Of a stretch of 64,000 nt of DNA, positions 17,222 to 26,717 are shown piece after piece. Source of the DNA: Rhodobacteraceae bacterium CCMM004. GTDB lineage: Bacteria > Pseudomonadota > Alphaproteobacteria > Rhodobacterales > Rhodobacteraceae. The notes beneath the pieces are model-generated. The model made no database searches. It was not told where the DNA came from and was given only the letters and a program-made list of their open reading frames with translations. Each line of letters starts with the position of its first letter. Positions within the stretch are counted from its first letter, which is position 1. A program made the translations under genes and the position numbers. The DNA lies in assembly GCA_004005435.1 (NCBI GenBank), contig RZWH01000002.1:682001-746000 (forward strand). Direction: 5' to 3'.

Positions 17222-17312
17222 CTTTGAAAACCCTTGTGTTCGGAAACCGGAAAACGACCGCCCCATTTGGCCGCGGCCCCGCCCGCCGGTCAACCCGCCC
17301 CCTGGTGCGCGT

Positions 17313-18071
17313 TCAGGGCTGCGGGTCGGGGTTCACCGTGTGGCCGTCGACTGCGATCACCTGACCGGAGATCATGCGCCCGCCGTCCGAGGCTAGGAAC
17401 GCCGCCATCGCCGCCACGTCGTGGGCGGTCACGAAGGCGCCCAGCGAGGTGCCCGCGGCATAGCCGCGATAGACGTCCTCGGGCGCCATCCCCTTGGCCG
17501 CAGCCTCGCGCGCGATCACCCGGGCCATGCGCGGCCCCTCGACCGCGCCGGGGCAGAGCGCGTTGGCGCGGATGCCGTAGGGGCCCAGCTCCATCGCCAC
17601 GGTCTTCATCAGCCCGATCACGCCCCACTTGGCCGCGGCATACGGGGCGCGGTTGGGATAGCCGTGCTGCCCCGCGGTGGAGGAGGTAAAGATCATCGCC
17701 CCCGCCCCCTGCCGTTTCATCATCGGCGCGGCGAGCTTGGCGCTCAGGAACGCGCCCTCCAGGTTGACCGCCAGGCAGGCGCGCCAGGCGTCGAGCGACA
17801 CCGCCTCGACCGGCGCCGTGGGTCCGGCGCTGCCGGCATTGGCGCAGAGCACATCCAGCCCGTCCCACACCGTGTCGATCTCGGCGAAGAGGGCGGTCAT
17901 GGCGCGTTCGTCGGCGACATCGAGATAGGACCGCCGCCAGCGCGACGGGACAGTGTCGAGCGCGGCGTCGTCGATGTCGGTGATCCAGACCTCGTCGCCC
18001 CGGCGCACGAACTCAGCCGCCATGGCCCGACCGATCCCGGCCGCCCCGCCGGTGATCAACACCCGGCTCAC
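17313..18071 (-). CDS. SDR-family oxidoreductase
   Basis: 252 aa from GTG at 18071 (VSRVLITGG). TGGAAGIG near residue 7 is the NAD(P)-binding glycine motif. Asp-rich ITDIDD follows the second strand, favouring NAD. CANAG and the catalytic Ser-Tyr-Lys (SSTAGQHGYPNRAPYAAAKWG) are present. NALCPGAVEGPRM and the C-terminal SGQVIAVDGHTV fit classical SDRs. The physiological substrate is unknown; the gene stands alone next to the lipocalin gene. Confidence 0.92.
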   Translation of the reverse strand: MSRVLITGGAAGIGRAMAAEFVRRGDEVWITDIDDAALDTVPSRWRRSYLDVADERAMTALFAEIDTVWDGLDVLCANAGSAGPTAPVEAVSLDAWRACLAVNLEGAFLSAKLAAPMMKRQGAGAMIFTSSTAGQHGYPNRAPYAAAKWGVIGLMKTVAMELGPYGIRANALCPGAVEGPRMARVIAREAAAKGMAPEDVYRGYAAGTSLGAFVTAHDVAAMAAFLASDGGRMISGQVIAVDGHTVNPDPQP

Positions 18072-18144
18072 CGCTCTGCCCTCGCCCCCCACAGCATGGC
18101 CGCCGGTTTGGCGCAAATCCCGCCCCGGGTGCAAGCCCCGGCGG

Positions 18145-18687
18145 CTATTGCGTGTGCTGCGTCGGGACCAGGCGGGACAGATCGTAGCCGTTGAAGGCCA
18201 GGATCTCGCGGGCGGCGGCCAGGCGGTCGGCCGGGATCTGGGGGTCGCGGTTGAGGATCCACCCCGCCCGCCCGGACGGCACGCCGACCACCGCTGTGCG
18301 ATAGCCCTCGTCGACCCAGAGCACCCAGTAGGGCGCGCTGAGAAACGGCACCGCGCCGAACCGGACGCTCAGCCGCCCCGGCCCGTCCGGCACCGCCCGC
18401 CCCTCGATGCGCACCTGGCGGCCGTCGCGCAGGCAGGTGTTCACGACCCCGAGCGATCCGTCCGGGCGCAGCGTATAGTTCGCCCGCGTGTCGGTGCAGC
18501 CGCGCTGGAACGGCACGGGATAGGCGGCGATCTCGTACCAGGTGCCCTGATACCGCGCGGGATCGAACAGCGCGATGGAGCCCATGGCGACGTCGGTGTC
18601 GCGGTAGGTCGGCACCGGCAGCGGCAGCGGCGCCTCGGTCGAGCAGGCGCCGAGCAGCAGGAGCGCCAGAGCGGCGCGGCGGATCAT
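18145..18687 (-). CDS. Lipocalin-family lipoprotein (Blc-like)
   Basis: 180 aa. The lipobox is in LLLLGACST. The lipocalin signature GTWYEIAAYPVPFQRGC is at about residues 47-63, and the third conserved region GYRTAVVGVPSGRAGWILNRDP is followed by FNGYDLSRLV. Bacterial lipocalins of this type are outer-membrane lipoproteins binding lysophospholipids or other hydrophobic ligands. The ATG overlaps the upstream TGA (ATGA); another ATG nine bases earlier with GGAGGG is possible. Confidence 0.9.
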   Translation of the reverse strand: MIRRAALALLLLGACSTEAPLPLPVPTYRDTDVAMGSIALFDPARYQGTWYEIAAYPVPFQRGCTDTRANYTLRPDGSLGVVNTCLRDGRQVRIEGRAVPDGPGRLSVRFGAVPFLSAPYWVLWVDEGYRTAVVGVPSGRAGWILNRDPQIPADRLAAAREILAFNGYDLSRLVPTQHTQ

Positions 18688-19043
18688 TCCAGGCATTGCG
18701 TCACCCTCCGCCCCGCTGCCGTCAGCACCTCCTGGCAGCCGAACAGCGGGGTCAACGGCGCGCAGGTGCGCGACCGGGCCAGGCAGACGGAGGTGCAGTC
18801 GGTCTCGGCGGTGCAGGATTTTCCCGCGTCGGGGGTGGTGCGATAGCAGGTGAGGCTGCCGGGAAAGCGGCCCTCGGCCCAGCGCCCGCCGGACGAGACG
18901 CACGCAGCCTCGGCCGCGGCCATAGCCTCGGCCGCGGCCATGGCCTCGGGCGATCCCGGCAGGGCGGCGGCGGCCGGATCGGGCGCCGGCGCCCCGCGGC
19001 ACGCCGCCAGGGCCACGAGCAGCACCAGCGCCCCCGCCCTCAT
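18684..19043 (-). CDS. Cys-rich small lipoprotein
   Basis: 119 aa. Signal and lipobox LVALAAC, an Ala-rich linker with a repeated EAMAAA, then a domain with eight cysteines (CVSSGGRW, LTCYRTT, CTAETDCTSVCLARSRTC, GCQEV, QCLE), probably disulfide-bonded in the periplasm. It overlaps both neighbours by ATGA junctions, so it is co-expressed with the GDSL hydrolase and the lipocalin. I do not recognise the domain. Confidence 0.8.
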   Translation of the reverse strand: MRAGALVLLVALAACRGAPAPDPAAAALPGSPEAMAAAEAMAAAEAACVSSGGRWAEGRFPGSLTCYRTTPDAGKSCTAETDCTSVCLARSRTCAPLTPLFGCQEVLTAAGRRVTQCLE

Positions 19044-19666
19044 GCCAGCGCCTCCCGGATCGCGGGGGCCAGGACGGCGCCCAGGGCGGCGTGGGCCTCG
19101 GGCCCGTAGTGGACGCCGTCGAGGGGGTCCGGCGCCACCGCCTGGGCCGTGTCGACCACCGCTGCGCCCTCGGCCGCCGCCGCCGCGGCGATCGCCGCGG
19201 AGAGCCCGGCGCAGCGGCGCTCGGACCCCGCGAAGGTCTCGGCCAGACACCCCCTGCCGGTCACCACCGGCGGCGCCGCGATCAGCACGCGCGCGCCGAT
19301 CTCCTGCCGCCGGACCTCGCGCGCCAGCCGCGCGCACCCCGCGGCGATGTCGCCCGCGTTGAGGCCGAAGCGGTTCTTTTGATCGTTGGTGCCAAGCAGG
19401 ATCACCACGAGATCCAAGGGCTTGTGACTGTGAAGGAGCGCGGGCAGCGTCCGCAGACCGTTGCGCCAGGTCCCCTCCACCGGATCGTCGAACACGGTGG
19501 TGCGGCCGGGCAGCCCTTCGGCCACCAGCCGCCAGTCGCCGCCCAGGGCCGCCGCGGCGTGGGCCGTCCAGCGCCGCTCGGCCGGCAGGCGCGCCCCCGT
19601 GCCCATCCGCGCCATCGGCGGCGTCCCGTGAGTGTTGCTGTCGCCGAAGAGCAGAACGTCTGGCAT
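19040..19666 (-). CDS. SGNH/GDSL hydrolase
   Basis: 208 aa. Block I GDSNT at residues 8-12 with nucleophile Ser10, block III GTNDQ and block V DGVHYGP with the catalytic Asp and His define the family, which deacylates esters such as acylated sugars or lipids. AGGAGG lies 9 bases before ATG. It has no signal peptide, so it acts in the cytosol. It is first of a three-gene coupled set with two lipoproteins. Confidence 0.92.
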   Translation of the reverse strand: MPDVLLFGDSNTHGTPPMARMGTGARLPAERRWTAHAAAALGGDWRLVAEGLPGRTTVFDDPVEGTWRNGLRTLPALLHSHKPLDLVVILLGTNDQKNRFGLNAGDIAAGCARLAREVRRQEIGARVLIAAPPVVTGRGCLAETFAGSERRCAGLSAAIAAAAAAEGAAVVDTAQAVAPDPLDGVHYGPEAHAALGAVLAPAIREALA

Positions 19667-19728
19667 CGGCGGTCCTCCTGCGCGCGTCCGGCGATCAAAC
19701 GGCAGAACGCCGCGGCCCGCAAGGCCGC

Positions 19729-20772
19729 TCAGTAGGGCATGGGATGCGCGCGGTGGGCCGCGCCGATGTCGTCCAGCACCTCCTGGCTCAGGGTCAGATC
19801 GGCGGCGCCCAGCGCCCGCTCGACATGTTCGGGCCGGGTCGCGCCGAAGATCGGGATCGCGGGGAAGGGCCGCGTCCGCACCCAGGCCAGCGCCATCTGC
19901 ACCGGGTCGTGCCCGTGGCGCTGGGCAACCTCGTGATAGGCATCGACGGCGATGAAGGCGCGGTCGGTCCGCCGCCCGCCCAAGGTCTCGTTCAGCGCCA
20001 TGCGGCTGCCCTCGGGGACCGCACCGGCCTGATATTTTCCCGTCACGAGACCCGCGGCCAGGGGAGAGAACGCCAACAGCGTCATCCCCTCGTGCACCGC
20101 CGTCTCGGCCAGATCGCTGTCGTAGTGGCGGCAGAGGAGCGAGTATTCGTTCTGCATCGTCGCCACCCGCGGGCCGCCGATGGCGTCGGCCGCCGCATTC
20201 CACTTTAGCGTGCCCCAGGCGCTCTCGTTCGACAGGCCGAAGGCGCGGATCTTGCCCTCGGCCACGCAGGACTTCAGCACCTCCATCACCTCGGCCATGT
20301 TGTCCAGAACCTCGGCGGTGTCCTGCTCCGACGGATCGTAGTCCCAGATCTTGCGGAAATGATACGAGCCGCGGTTCGGCCAGTGGAACTGGTAGAGGTC
20401 GATCACATCGGTCTGGAGCCGCTTGAGCGACCCCTCCAGCGCCGCGCGCACCGTGTCGGCATGGATGCCGCGGCCGTCCCGGACGAAGCCGCCGTTGCTG
20501 CCCGAACACTTGGTGGCGATGGTCAAATCCCCACGCCGGCCGGTGCGCGCGATCCAGGTGCCTACGATCTCTTCGGTGCGGCCCACGGTCTCGGCGCGGA
20601 CCGGGTTCACCGGATACATCTCGGCGGTGTCGACAAAGAAGCAGCCGGCGTCGAGCGCCCGGTCGAGTTGCGCGTGGCCCTCGGCCTCGGTGTTCTGGCT
20701 GCCCCAGGTCATCGTGCCGAGGCACAGGGCGGAGACGGCGATATCGGTGCCGGGGAGGGTCGTGCGGTCCAT
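19729..20772 (-). CDS. tas: Aldo/keto reductase (Tas-like)
   Basis: 347 aa. It reduces carbonyl compounds with NADPH. The TIM-barrel tetrad is visible: Asp in FVDTAEMYPV (with Tyr), Lys in IATKCSG and His in YQFHWPNRG. The DTAEMYPVNP...ETVGRTEEIVG pattern is that of Tas-type reductases. FGATRPEHVERAL is the C-terminal cofactor-phosphate region. It is divergent from the MFS gene. Confidence 0.92.
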   Translation of the reverse strand: MDRTTLPGTDIAVSALCLGTMTWGSQNTEAEGHAQLDRALDAGCFFVDTAEMYPVNPVRAETVGRTEEIVGTWIARTGRRGDLTIATKCSGSNGGFVRDGRGIHADTVRAALEGSLKRLQTDVIDLYQFHWPNRGSYHFRKIWDYDPSEQDTAEVLDNMAEVMEVLKSCVAEGKIRAFGLSNESAWGTLKWNAAADAIGGPRVATMQNEYSLLCRHYDSDLAETAVHEGMTLLAFSPLAAGLVTGKYQAGAVPEGSRMALNETLGGRRTDRAFIAVDAYHEVAQRHGHDPVQMALAWVRTRPFPAIPIFGATRPEHVERALGAADLTLSQEVLDDIGAAHRAHPMPY

Positions 20773-20908
20773 GGGCGCTCCTGCTGCTTGCGCCCTGAGG
20801 GGTAGCGGGCCGCGCGCGATTGGCAAGCCTTTGCCGGAAAACGACATCGCCTCTGTCGGGATCGGCGGCGCTGCGCCCCTCCGCCGCGGCCGATAAGCGA
20901 ACCCGACC

Positions 20909-22135
20909 ATGCGCCTGCTGATCTCCTTTGCCGCCCTGTTCCTGTCAGTCGTGCTGTTGCAGCTCGGCGCCGGAGGAATTGCACCCCTCGACGCGATCTC
21001 CGGCCTCGCCGCCGGGTTCACCCGCGCCGAGGTGGGGCTCCTCGGCTCGGCCCATTTCCTGGGCTTCTTCATCGGCTGCTGGTGGGCGCCGCGGCTGATG
21101 GGCGCCATCGGCCATTCCCGCGCCTTCGCCGCGTTCACCGCCATGGGCACCATCGGCATCCTGGCCCACGTGCTGATCGTCGGGCCCTGGGCCTGGGCGG
21201 GACTGCGGGTGATGTCGGGCCTCTGCGTCGCGGGGGCCTACACGGTGATCGAATCTTGGCTCCAGTCGAAGGTGACGAACGCCACCCGCGGCCGCGCCAT
21301 GGGCACCTACCGCATGGTCGATATGGCCGGGAGCCTGATGGCCCAGCTCCTGATCGGCGTGCTGGAGCCGGGCGCCTACGTCTCTTACGTGATCCTGTCG
21401 CTGTTCTGCTGCGCCGCGCTCCTGCCCCTGACCCTGACCCGGCTCAGCCAGCCCGAAACGCCGGAGGCACCGCGCCTGCGCCCGGGCCTGGCCTGGTCGC
21501 GCTCGCCCCTGGCGGTGGCGGGGGTGGTGGTGTCGGGCCTGACCGCGGCCGCGTTCCGCATGGTCGGCCCGGTCTACGGGGTCGAGGTGGGCCTCTCGCC
21601 CGACCGCATTGCGCTGTTCCTGGCCGCCTTCGTCGCCGGCGGCGCGCTCAGCCAGGTGCCCGCCGGGTGGCTCGCCGACCGCTACGACCGCCGCTGGGTG
21701 CTGATCGGCTTCTCCGCCGCCGGGATGGCCGCCTGCGCCGCCACCGTCGCGCTCAGCACCGGGGGCGTGGCGGCGGTGATGCTGGGCGCGGGGCTCTTCG
21801 GCCTCGCCACCTTCCCCGTCTACTCGATCTCGGCCGCGCACGCCCACGACTACGCCGACGCCTCCGAGCGGGTGGAGCTGTCGGCGGCGCTGATGTTCCT
21901 CTTCGCGCTCGGCGCCATCGCGTCTCCTTATGTCGTCTCCGGCCTGATCGAGCGCTACGGCCCCGCGGCCATGTTCGCCTTCGTCGCCGTGGCCCACGCC
22001 GTGCTGATCCTCATCGGCCTCTGGCGGATGCTGCGTCGCCCCTCGCGGCCGCCGCGCACGGCCTACGTCGCCACCCCCCGCACGTCGTTCCTGGTCGGCC
22101 GCCTGTTCGGACGCAACCGCGACCGCGCGCCCTAG
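20909..22135 (+). CDS. MFS transporter
   Basis: 408 aa with twelve predicted membrane helices. [18 protein letters not shown] and [13 protein letters not shown] are the two A-like loops between helices 2-3 and 8-9. The sequence resembles the small MFS group related to YcaD. The cytosolic tail (about 370-408) is basic. Substrate unknown; direction (uptake or efflux) cannot be read from sequence. It is followed by metG 55 bases on. Confidence 0.9.
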   Translation: MRLLISFAALFLSVVLLQLGAGGIAPLDAISGLAAGFTRAEVGLLGSAHFLGFFIGCWWAPRLMGAIGHSRAFAAFTAMGTIGILAHVLIVGPWAWAGLRVMSGLCVAGAYTVIESWLQSKVTNATRGRAMGTYRMVDMAGSLMAQLLIGVLEPGAYVSYVILSLFCCAALLPLTLTRLSQPETPEAPRLRPGLAWSRSPLAVAGVVVSGLTAAAFRMVGPVYGVEVGLSPDRIALFLAAFVAGGALSQVPAGWLADRYDRRWVLIGFSAAGMAACAATVALSTGGVAAVMLGAGLFGLATFPVYSISAAHAHDYADASERVELSAALMFLFALGAIASPYVVSGLIERYGPAAMFAFVAVAHAVLILIGLWRMLRRPSRPPRTAYVATPRTSFLVGRLFGRNRDRAP

Positions 22136-22190
22136 CCACCGGCAGGACCATCGGCTAAGTGCGGGGCAACGACCACGCGAAGGCGGCGAC

Positions 22191-23906
22191 ATGGCACGGA
22201 TCCTCATCACCTCGGCCATCCCGTATATCAACGGGATCAAGCACTTGGGAAATCTGGTGGGCAGTCAGCTCCCCGCCGATCTCTATGCCCGCTACGCCCG
22301 CGCACGCGGCCACGAGGTGCTGTTTCTCTGCGCCACGGACGAACACGGGACGCCCGCTGAACTGGCCGCCGCCAAGGCCGGGATGCCGGTCGCCGACTAC
22401 TGCGCCGAGATGTGGCAGGTGCAAAAGCGGCTGTCGGACGGATTCCGGCTGTCGTTCGACCACTTCGGCCGCTCGTCCAGCCCGCAGAACCACCGCCTGA
22501 CCCAACACTTCGCCGGGCGGCTGGCCGACAACGGCCTGATCGAAGAGCGGTCCGAGCGGCAGGTCTATTCCAACGCCGACGGGCGCTTCCTGCCGGACCG
22601 CTATATCGAGGGGACGTGCCCCAACTGCGGCTACGACCGCGCCCGCGGCGACCAGTGCGAGAACTGCACCAAACAGCTCGACCCCACCGACCTGATCGAG
22701 CCCCGCTCGGCAATCTCGGGGTCTACAGACCTGGAGGTGCGGGAGACTAAGCATCTCTATCTGCTGCAATCCCGGCTGCGCGACGACCTGCGGGACTGGA
22801 TCGACCGCCAGGAGGGCTGGCCGGTGCTGACCACCTCCATCGCGCGCAAGTGGCTGGACGACGGCGACGGGTTGCAGGACCGTGGCATCACCCGCGACCT
22901 CGACTGGGGCGTGCCGGTGCGCCGCGGCGACCGCGACTGGCCCGGCATGGAGGGTAAGGTCTTCTACGTCTGGTTCGACGCGCCCATCGAATACATCGCC
23001 TGCGCCGGTGAATGGGCCGACGCCCAGGAATTGTCGCAATCGGACTGGGAGCGCTGGTGGCGGACGGACAAGGGCGCTGAGAATGTTCGATATGTGCAGT
23101 TCATGGGCAAGGACAACGTGCCCTTCCACACCCTCAGCTTTCCCGCGACCCTCCTCGGATCGGGAGAGCCGTGGAAGCTTGTGGACTACATTAAATCGTT
23201 CAACTACCTGACCTATGACGGCGGCCAGTTCTCGACCAGCCAGGGGCGCGGGATCTTTATGGACCAGGCGCTGGAGCTGCTGCCGGCCGACTACTGGCGC
23301 TGGTGGCTCCTCAGTCATGCGCCCGAGACCTCCGACAGCGCCTTCACCTGGGAGGCGTTCCAGGCCGGGGTGAACAAGGATCTCGCCGACGTCCTGGGCA
23401 ACTTCGTCAGCCGGGTGACCAAGTTCTGCCGCTCCCGCTTTGGTGAGGTCGTGCCGGAGGGGGGAGAAGAGACCCCCGAAGATGCTGCGCTGATCGCCGA
23501 AATCTCGCAGAAAGTCGCGGCGTATCAAGATCATATGGACGCCATCCAGGTGCGCAAGGCGGCGGCGGAGCTGCGCGGCATCTGGGTCGCGGGCAACGAA
23601 TACCTGCAAGCGGCCGCACCCTGGGCCGCGTTCAAGTCGGACCCCGCCCGCGCCGCCGCCATCGTGCGGCTGTCGCTGAACCTCGTGGCGCTCTATGCCG
23701 GTCTGTCCAGGCCCTTCATCCCCGATGCGGCCGAGGCGATGGCCGAGGCCATGGGCGTGGCGCCGGAGTGGCCCGAGGACGTGGCCGCCGCGCTGCACCG
23801 CCTCCCGCCCGGTGCCGCGTTCCGCACGCCCGACAACCTCTTTCGAAAGGTCGCCGACGACGAGCGCGACGCCTGGCAGGCGCGCTTCTCGGGCGGCGCG
23901 GCGTAG
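22191..23906 (+). CDS. metG: Methionyl-tRNA synthetase
   Basis: 571 aa class I synthetase that charges tRNA-Met. [17 protein letters not shown] carries the HIGH-type HLGN motif. [17 protein letters not shown] is a single zinc knuckle. The KMSKS loop appears as QFSTSQGRG, the variant seen in the MetG1 type. VWFDAPIEY and [16 protein letters not shown] support the Rossmann and CP domains. It lacks the C-terminal tRNA-binding extension of longer MetG. Only one metG lies in the window. Confidence 0.97.
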   Translation: MARILITSAIPYINGIKHLGNLVGSQLPADLYARYARARGHEVLFLCATDEHGTPAELAAAKAGMPVADYCAEMWQVQKRLSDGFRLSFDHFGRSSSPQNHRLTQHFAGRLADNGLIEERSERQVYSNADGRFLPDRYIEGTCPNCGYDRARGDQCENCTKQLDPTDLIEPRSAISGSTDLEVRETKHLYLLQSRLRDDLRDWIDRQEGWPVLTTSIARKWLDDGDGLQDRGITRDLDWGVPVRRGDRDWPGMEGKVFYVWFDAPIEYIACAGEWADAQELSQSDWERWWRTDKGAENVRYVQFMGKDNVPFHTLSFPATLLGSGEPWKLVDYIKSFNYLTYDGGQFSTSQGRGIFMDQALELLPADYWRWWLLSHAPETSDSAFTWEAFQAGVNKDLADVLGNFVSRVTKFCRSRFGEVVPEGGEETPEDAALIAEISQKVAAYQDHMDAIQVRKAAAELRGIWVAGNEYLQAAAPWAAFKSDPARAAAIVRLSLNLVALYAGLSRPFIPDAAEAMAEAMGVAPEWPEDVAAALHRLPPGAAFRTPDNLFRKVADDERDAWQARFSGGAA

Positions 23907-23910
23907 CGGA

Positions 23911-24600
23911 TCAGCCGGCCAGCCACGCCTCCAGCGCCTCGGTCACCGCGCCGGGCTGCTCCAACGTCGGCAGGTGCCCCGCCCCCGCGACGACCCGCAG
24001 GTCGGCCTGGGGCATCAGCGCGGCCATTGCGGTGTGACGATGCAGCGGACACAGCCGGTCGGCCTCGCCGCAAAGGATCAACGCAGGGATCTGGGCGCCG
24101 CGCAGCGTGTCGCGCTGGTCGGGGCGGGTCATCAGCGCCCGCGACTGGCGGAGGAAGACCTCGGGTCCCTGCCACTCGGCCATCTCCATGCACAGGTCCA
24201 GGATCGCGTCGCGGTGAGGGCCGTCGGCCAGGTAGCGCGGCTTCATCTGGTCGCGCATGACGGCGCGCAGCCCGCCCTCGGCCACGGCCGCCATCTGCGG
24301 CCGTCGCGCCGCGGCCACCTCGGCGGTTTCGGCCTCGGCGTTGGTGTCCATGAGCGCGATCCGCGTCACCCGCTCCGGGGCCCGGCGCAGAATCTCCATG
24401 GCGACGATGCCGCCCATCGACAGCCCGGCGAGTGCGAAGCGCGGCGGCGCGTTGGCGAGGACGGCATCGGCGAGGGCTGCGACCCTATCGTGCCCGCCGA
24501 TCCACCCCACCTGAACCGCCCGCCGGGCGGACAGCGCGGCGATCTGCGGGGCGAACAGGCGCGCGTCGCACATCATCCCCGGCAAGAGAAGGACGGGCAT
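23911..24600 (-). CDS. Alpha/beta hydrolase
   Basis: 229 aa. The catalytic triad is readable: nucleophile Ser61 in GLSMGG, Asp181 in CGEADRLCPLH and His209 in GAGHLPTLEQP; LLPGMMCD near the N-terminus supplies the oxyanion region. It resembles enol-lactone and C-C bond hydrolases. The ATG overlaps the TGA of the MetE-like gene, so it is the last gene of the long catabolic operon. The substrate is presumably a pathway ester or lactone. Confidence 0.9.
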   Translation of the reverse strand: MPVLLLPGMMCDARLFAPQIAALSARRAVQVGWIGGHDRVAALADAVLANAPPRFALAGLSMGGIVAMEILRRAPERVTRIALMDTNAEAETAEVAAARRPQMAAVAEGGLRAVMRDQMKPRYLADGPHRDAILDLCMEMAEWQGPEVFLRQSRALMTRPDQRDTLRGAQIPALILCGEADRLCPLHRHTAMAALMPQADLRVVAGAGHLPTLEQPGAVTEALEAWLAG

Positions 24601-25724
24601 CACGCGACCCGCCCGGCCCCATCCGCCAGGGTCGCCAGCTTGGCATAGGCGATCTCGGGGTCGACTGCGCCGAACCCGGCAAATGTCCCAAAACCGCAAT
24701 CCGAGCCCGCAATGACGCGGTCTGCGCCCACGATTTGCACGAAACGGTCAAGCCTCTGGCGAACGACTTCGGGATGCTCGACGAAGTTGGTGGTGGTATC
24801 GACGACGCCCGGAACGAGGATCTTGTTCTCTGGGATCTCGGCCGCGCGGTCGCGGAACACGGTCCATTCGTGGGCGTGTCTGGGGTTCGAGGTCTCGAAG
24901 AGCACCTGCGCGGGTTTGGCGGCCATCAGGGTCGAAAAGACCTTGTCCATCTCGATGTCGCACACATGCGGACCCTCGTAGTTGCCCCAGCAGATATGGA
25001 TGCGCGCCCGCTCGGGCGGCACGTCGCGCAGGGCGTGGTTCAGTGCCTCCACATGGGCACCCGCGACCTTCACGAACGCCTCGTCGGACAGCTCGGAGAA
25101 CAGCATGTGTCGGCTGAGCGCCAAGTCAGGGCAGTCCAGTTGCAGGTCCAGACCCGCGGCGACAATGGTGTCGTACTCGTCCTTCATCGCGTCCGCCAAG
25201 GCGGCGAGATAGGCGTCTCGGGTGGCATAGTGCTGGTTCTGTAGGAAGAGAGAGATCACCCCCGGCGATGCCGCATTCATGAAACCGCGGGCGGCCCCAT
25301 GCCGCTTCATCGCGGCCTTGAGGTTCGATATGTCCTTTTCAAGCTCCCCCTGCCCCTTGGACCGCACCTCGCCGGTGCACATCGGCCGGGCGTATTTCGG
25401 GGTCCCGCCGTCGTTGGCCAGCCGCTGCAGGAAACTCGGAAACAGCTTGAGGTCCGCAGGCGCGTTGCGCGGGCTGTCGCCGGAGAAGCCGGTGTAGCGG
25501 TCCTTGACGTAGGTGGCATAGCTGATCTTGGACGTCTCCCCGTCCGAGACGATGTCGATCCCCGCCTCGACCTGGCGGCGCACGGTGTCGTCCACCGCCG
25601 CCGTCATCGCCGCGTCGAAGGCGGCGGGGTCGTAGTCCTCGCCGCGCTCTCGGGCAAAGATGTGGTCCACCACCTCCTGGCTGCGGGGGAGCGAGCCGAC
25701 ATGGGTGGTCTGAATGCGGGTCAT
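24600..25724 (-). CDS. MetE C-terminal-like zinc methyl/alkyl transferase
   Basis: 374 aa, a cobalamin-independent methionine synthase II-type barrel without the MetE N-terminal half. Zinc ligand candidates are His243 and Cys245 (HICWGNYEG), Glu277 (LFETSN) and Cys343 (GSDCGFGTF). THVGSLPRS at the N-terminus is typical. Stand-alone relatives include epoxyalkane:CoM transferases and uncharacterised thiol-alkyl transferases; homocysteine as substrate is not assured. Embedded in a catabolic operon, it probably transfers a methyl or alkyl group from an intermediate. Confidence 0.88.
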   Translation of the reverse strand: MTRIQTTHVGSLPRSQEVVDHIFARERGEDYDPAAFDAAMTAAVDDTVRRQVEAGIDIVSDGETSKISYATYVKDRYTGFSGDSPRNAPADLKLFPSFLQRLANDGGTPKYARPMCTGEVRSKGQGELEKDISNLKAAMKRHGAARGFMNAASPGVISLFLQNQHYATRDAYLAALADAMKDEYDTIVAAGLDLQLDCPDLALSRHMLFSELSDEAFVKVAGAHVEALNHALRDVPPERARIHICWGNYEGPHVCDIEMDKVFSTLMAAKPAQVLFETSNPRHAHEWTVFRDRAAEIPENKILVPGVVDTTTNFVEHPEVVRQRLDRFVQIVGADRVIAGSDCGFGTFAGFGAVDPEIAYAKLATLADGAGRVA

Positions 25725-25735
25725 GGGCGTCTCCT

Positions 25736-26701
25736 TCAGGTGCGGCGGGTCGGTCCGGCGGGGTCGTCTGTGCCGACCACGTGATAGAGCGCGGCCTCGC
25801 CCTCCATCGACGGCACGGCCCCGTGCGACAGGCCGGCAGGGACGGAGGCGGTATCGCCCGGGGCCAGCACCGTTTCGCCCCCCTCCCAGAAATAGCGCCA
25901 GTGGCCGGTGACGGGCATGAGAACCGAGGGGCGGTCGTGGCTGTGCATGTCGTCGCGGGCCGAGCCGCGGGTGATCAGGTCGATCTCGAACCCGGGGCGG
26001 TCGCGGATCACGCCCTTGGCGCCGATCACCTTGGCGGGCCGCTTGGCGGCGAGCGCCGTCAGGTCGTTGTAGCGGCGCACGCCGAAGCCCAGGACCTCTC
26101 CCGCCTCGGGCTCGGGGTAGTCGGCCAGCTGCGCCTCGGTCAGCTTGGGCATGGGCGCGACGCCGTCGGGCAGGCTCTGCCCCTTCTTGCTGTCGTAGAG
26201 CTTGCCGTTCTCCCCCAAGACCAGGCCATGATCCTGCGCGTCCTCGATCACCTGCGGCGCCCAGATCACGCCGCCGCCCGCGTCGTCGCCGCCGAGGATG
26301 GCCATGATCATGCCGTAGTCGGTGCCGACGTTCTCGAACCCGCGGAAGATGCCGGTGGGGATGTCGATGATGTCGCCCTTTTCCAGCACCACCGACCCGG
26401 CATCGCCCCAGCGCCCCCAGAAGAACCGCCAGCGCCCCGACAGGACGAAGAACACCTCGGCCGTGCGGTGCGAGTGCAGCGAGTTGCGGCAATAGGGCGG
26501 CTGCCCGGCGGCCCCGATGTTGAAGCCGTGGGGCTCGGTGATGTGGACGTGCTGGTCGGGGCTTTCGCTGACGCCGCCGCCGATGATGGTAAAGTTCTCC
26601 TTGCGGTCGCTGCCGGGCGTGTGGGCGTCGATGAAGGCGGTCTTGCAGGGCCTGAGCTCTCCATAGCGGACGATGCGGGGGGCCATCTCTTGCGGGGTCA
26701 T
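25736..26701 (-). CDS. Bicupin domain protein
   Basis: 321 aa. The first cupin (about 60-130) has CRNSLHSHRTAEVFFVLSGRWRFFWG with a His pair and Glu ligand set, and GDIIDIPTGIFRGFEN. The second (about 235-310) has DDMHSHDRPSVLMPVTGHWRYFWEGGETVLAPGDTASVPAGLSHG. Two metal-capable barrels suggest a gentisate-dioxygenase-like or isomerase-like enzyme. It lies eleven bases upstream of the MetE-like gene in the same operon. Exact reaction unknown. Confidence 0.87.
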   Translation of the reverse strand: MTPQEMAPRIVRYGELRPCKTAFIDAHTPGSDRKENFTIIGGGVSESPDQHVHITEPHGFNIGAAGQPPYCRNSLHSHRTAEVFFVLSGRWRFFWGRWGDAGSVVLEKGDIIDIPTGIFRGFENVGTDYGMIMAILGGDDAGGGVIWAPQVIEDAQDHGLVLGENGKLYDSKKGQSLPDGVAPMPKLTEAQLADYPEPEAGEVLGFGVRRYNDLTALAAKRPAKVIGAKGVIRDRPGFEIDLITRGSARDDMHSHDRPSVLMPVTGHWRYFWEGGETVLAPGDTASVPAGLSHGAVPSMEGEAALYHVVGTDDPAGPTRRT

Positions 26702-26717
26702 GTCGGGTCCTCGGGTG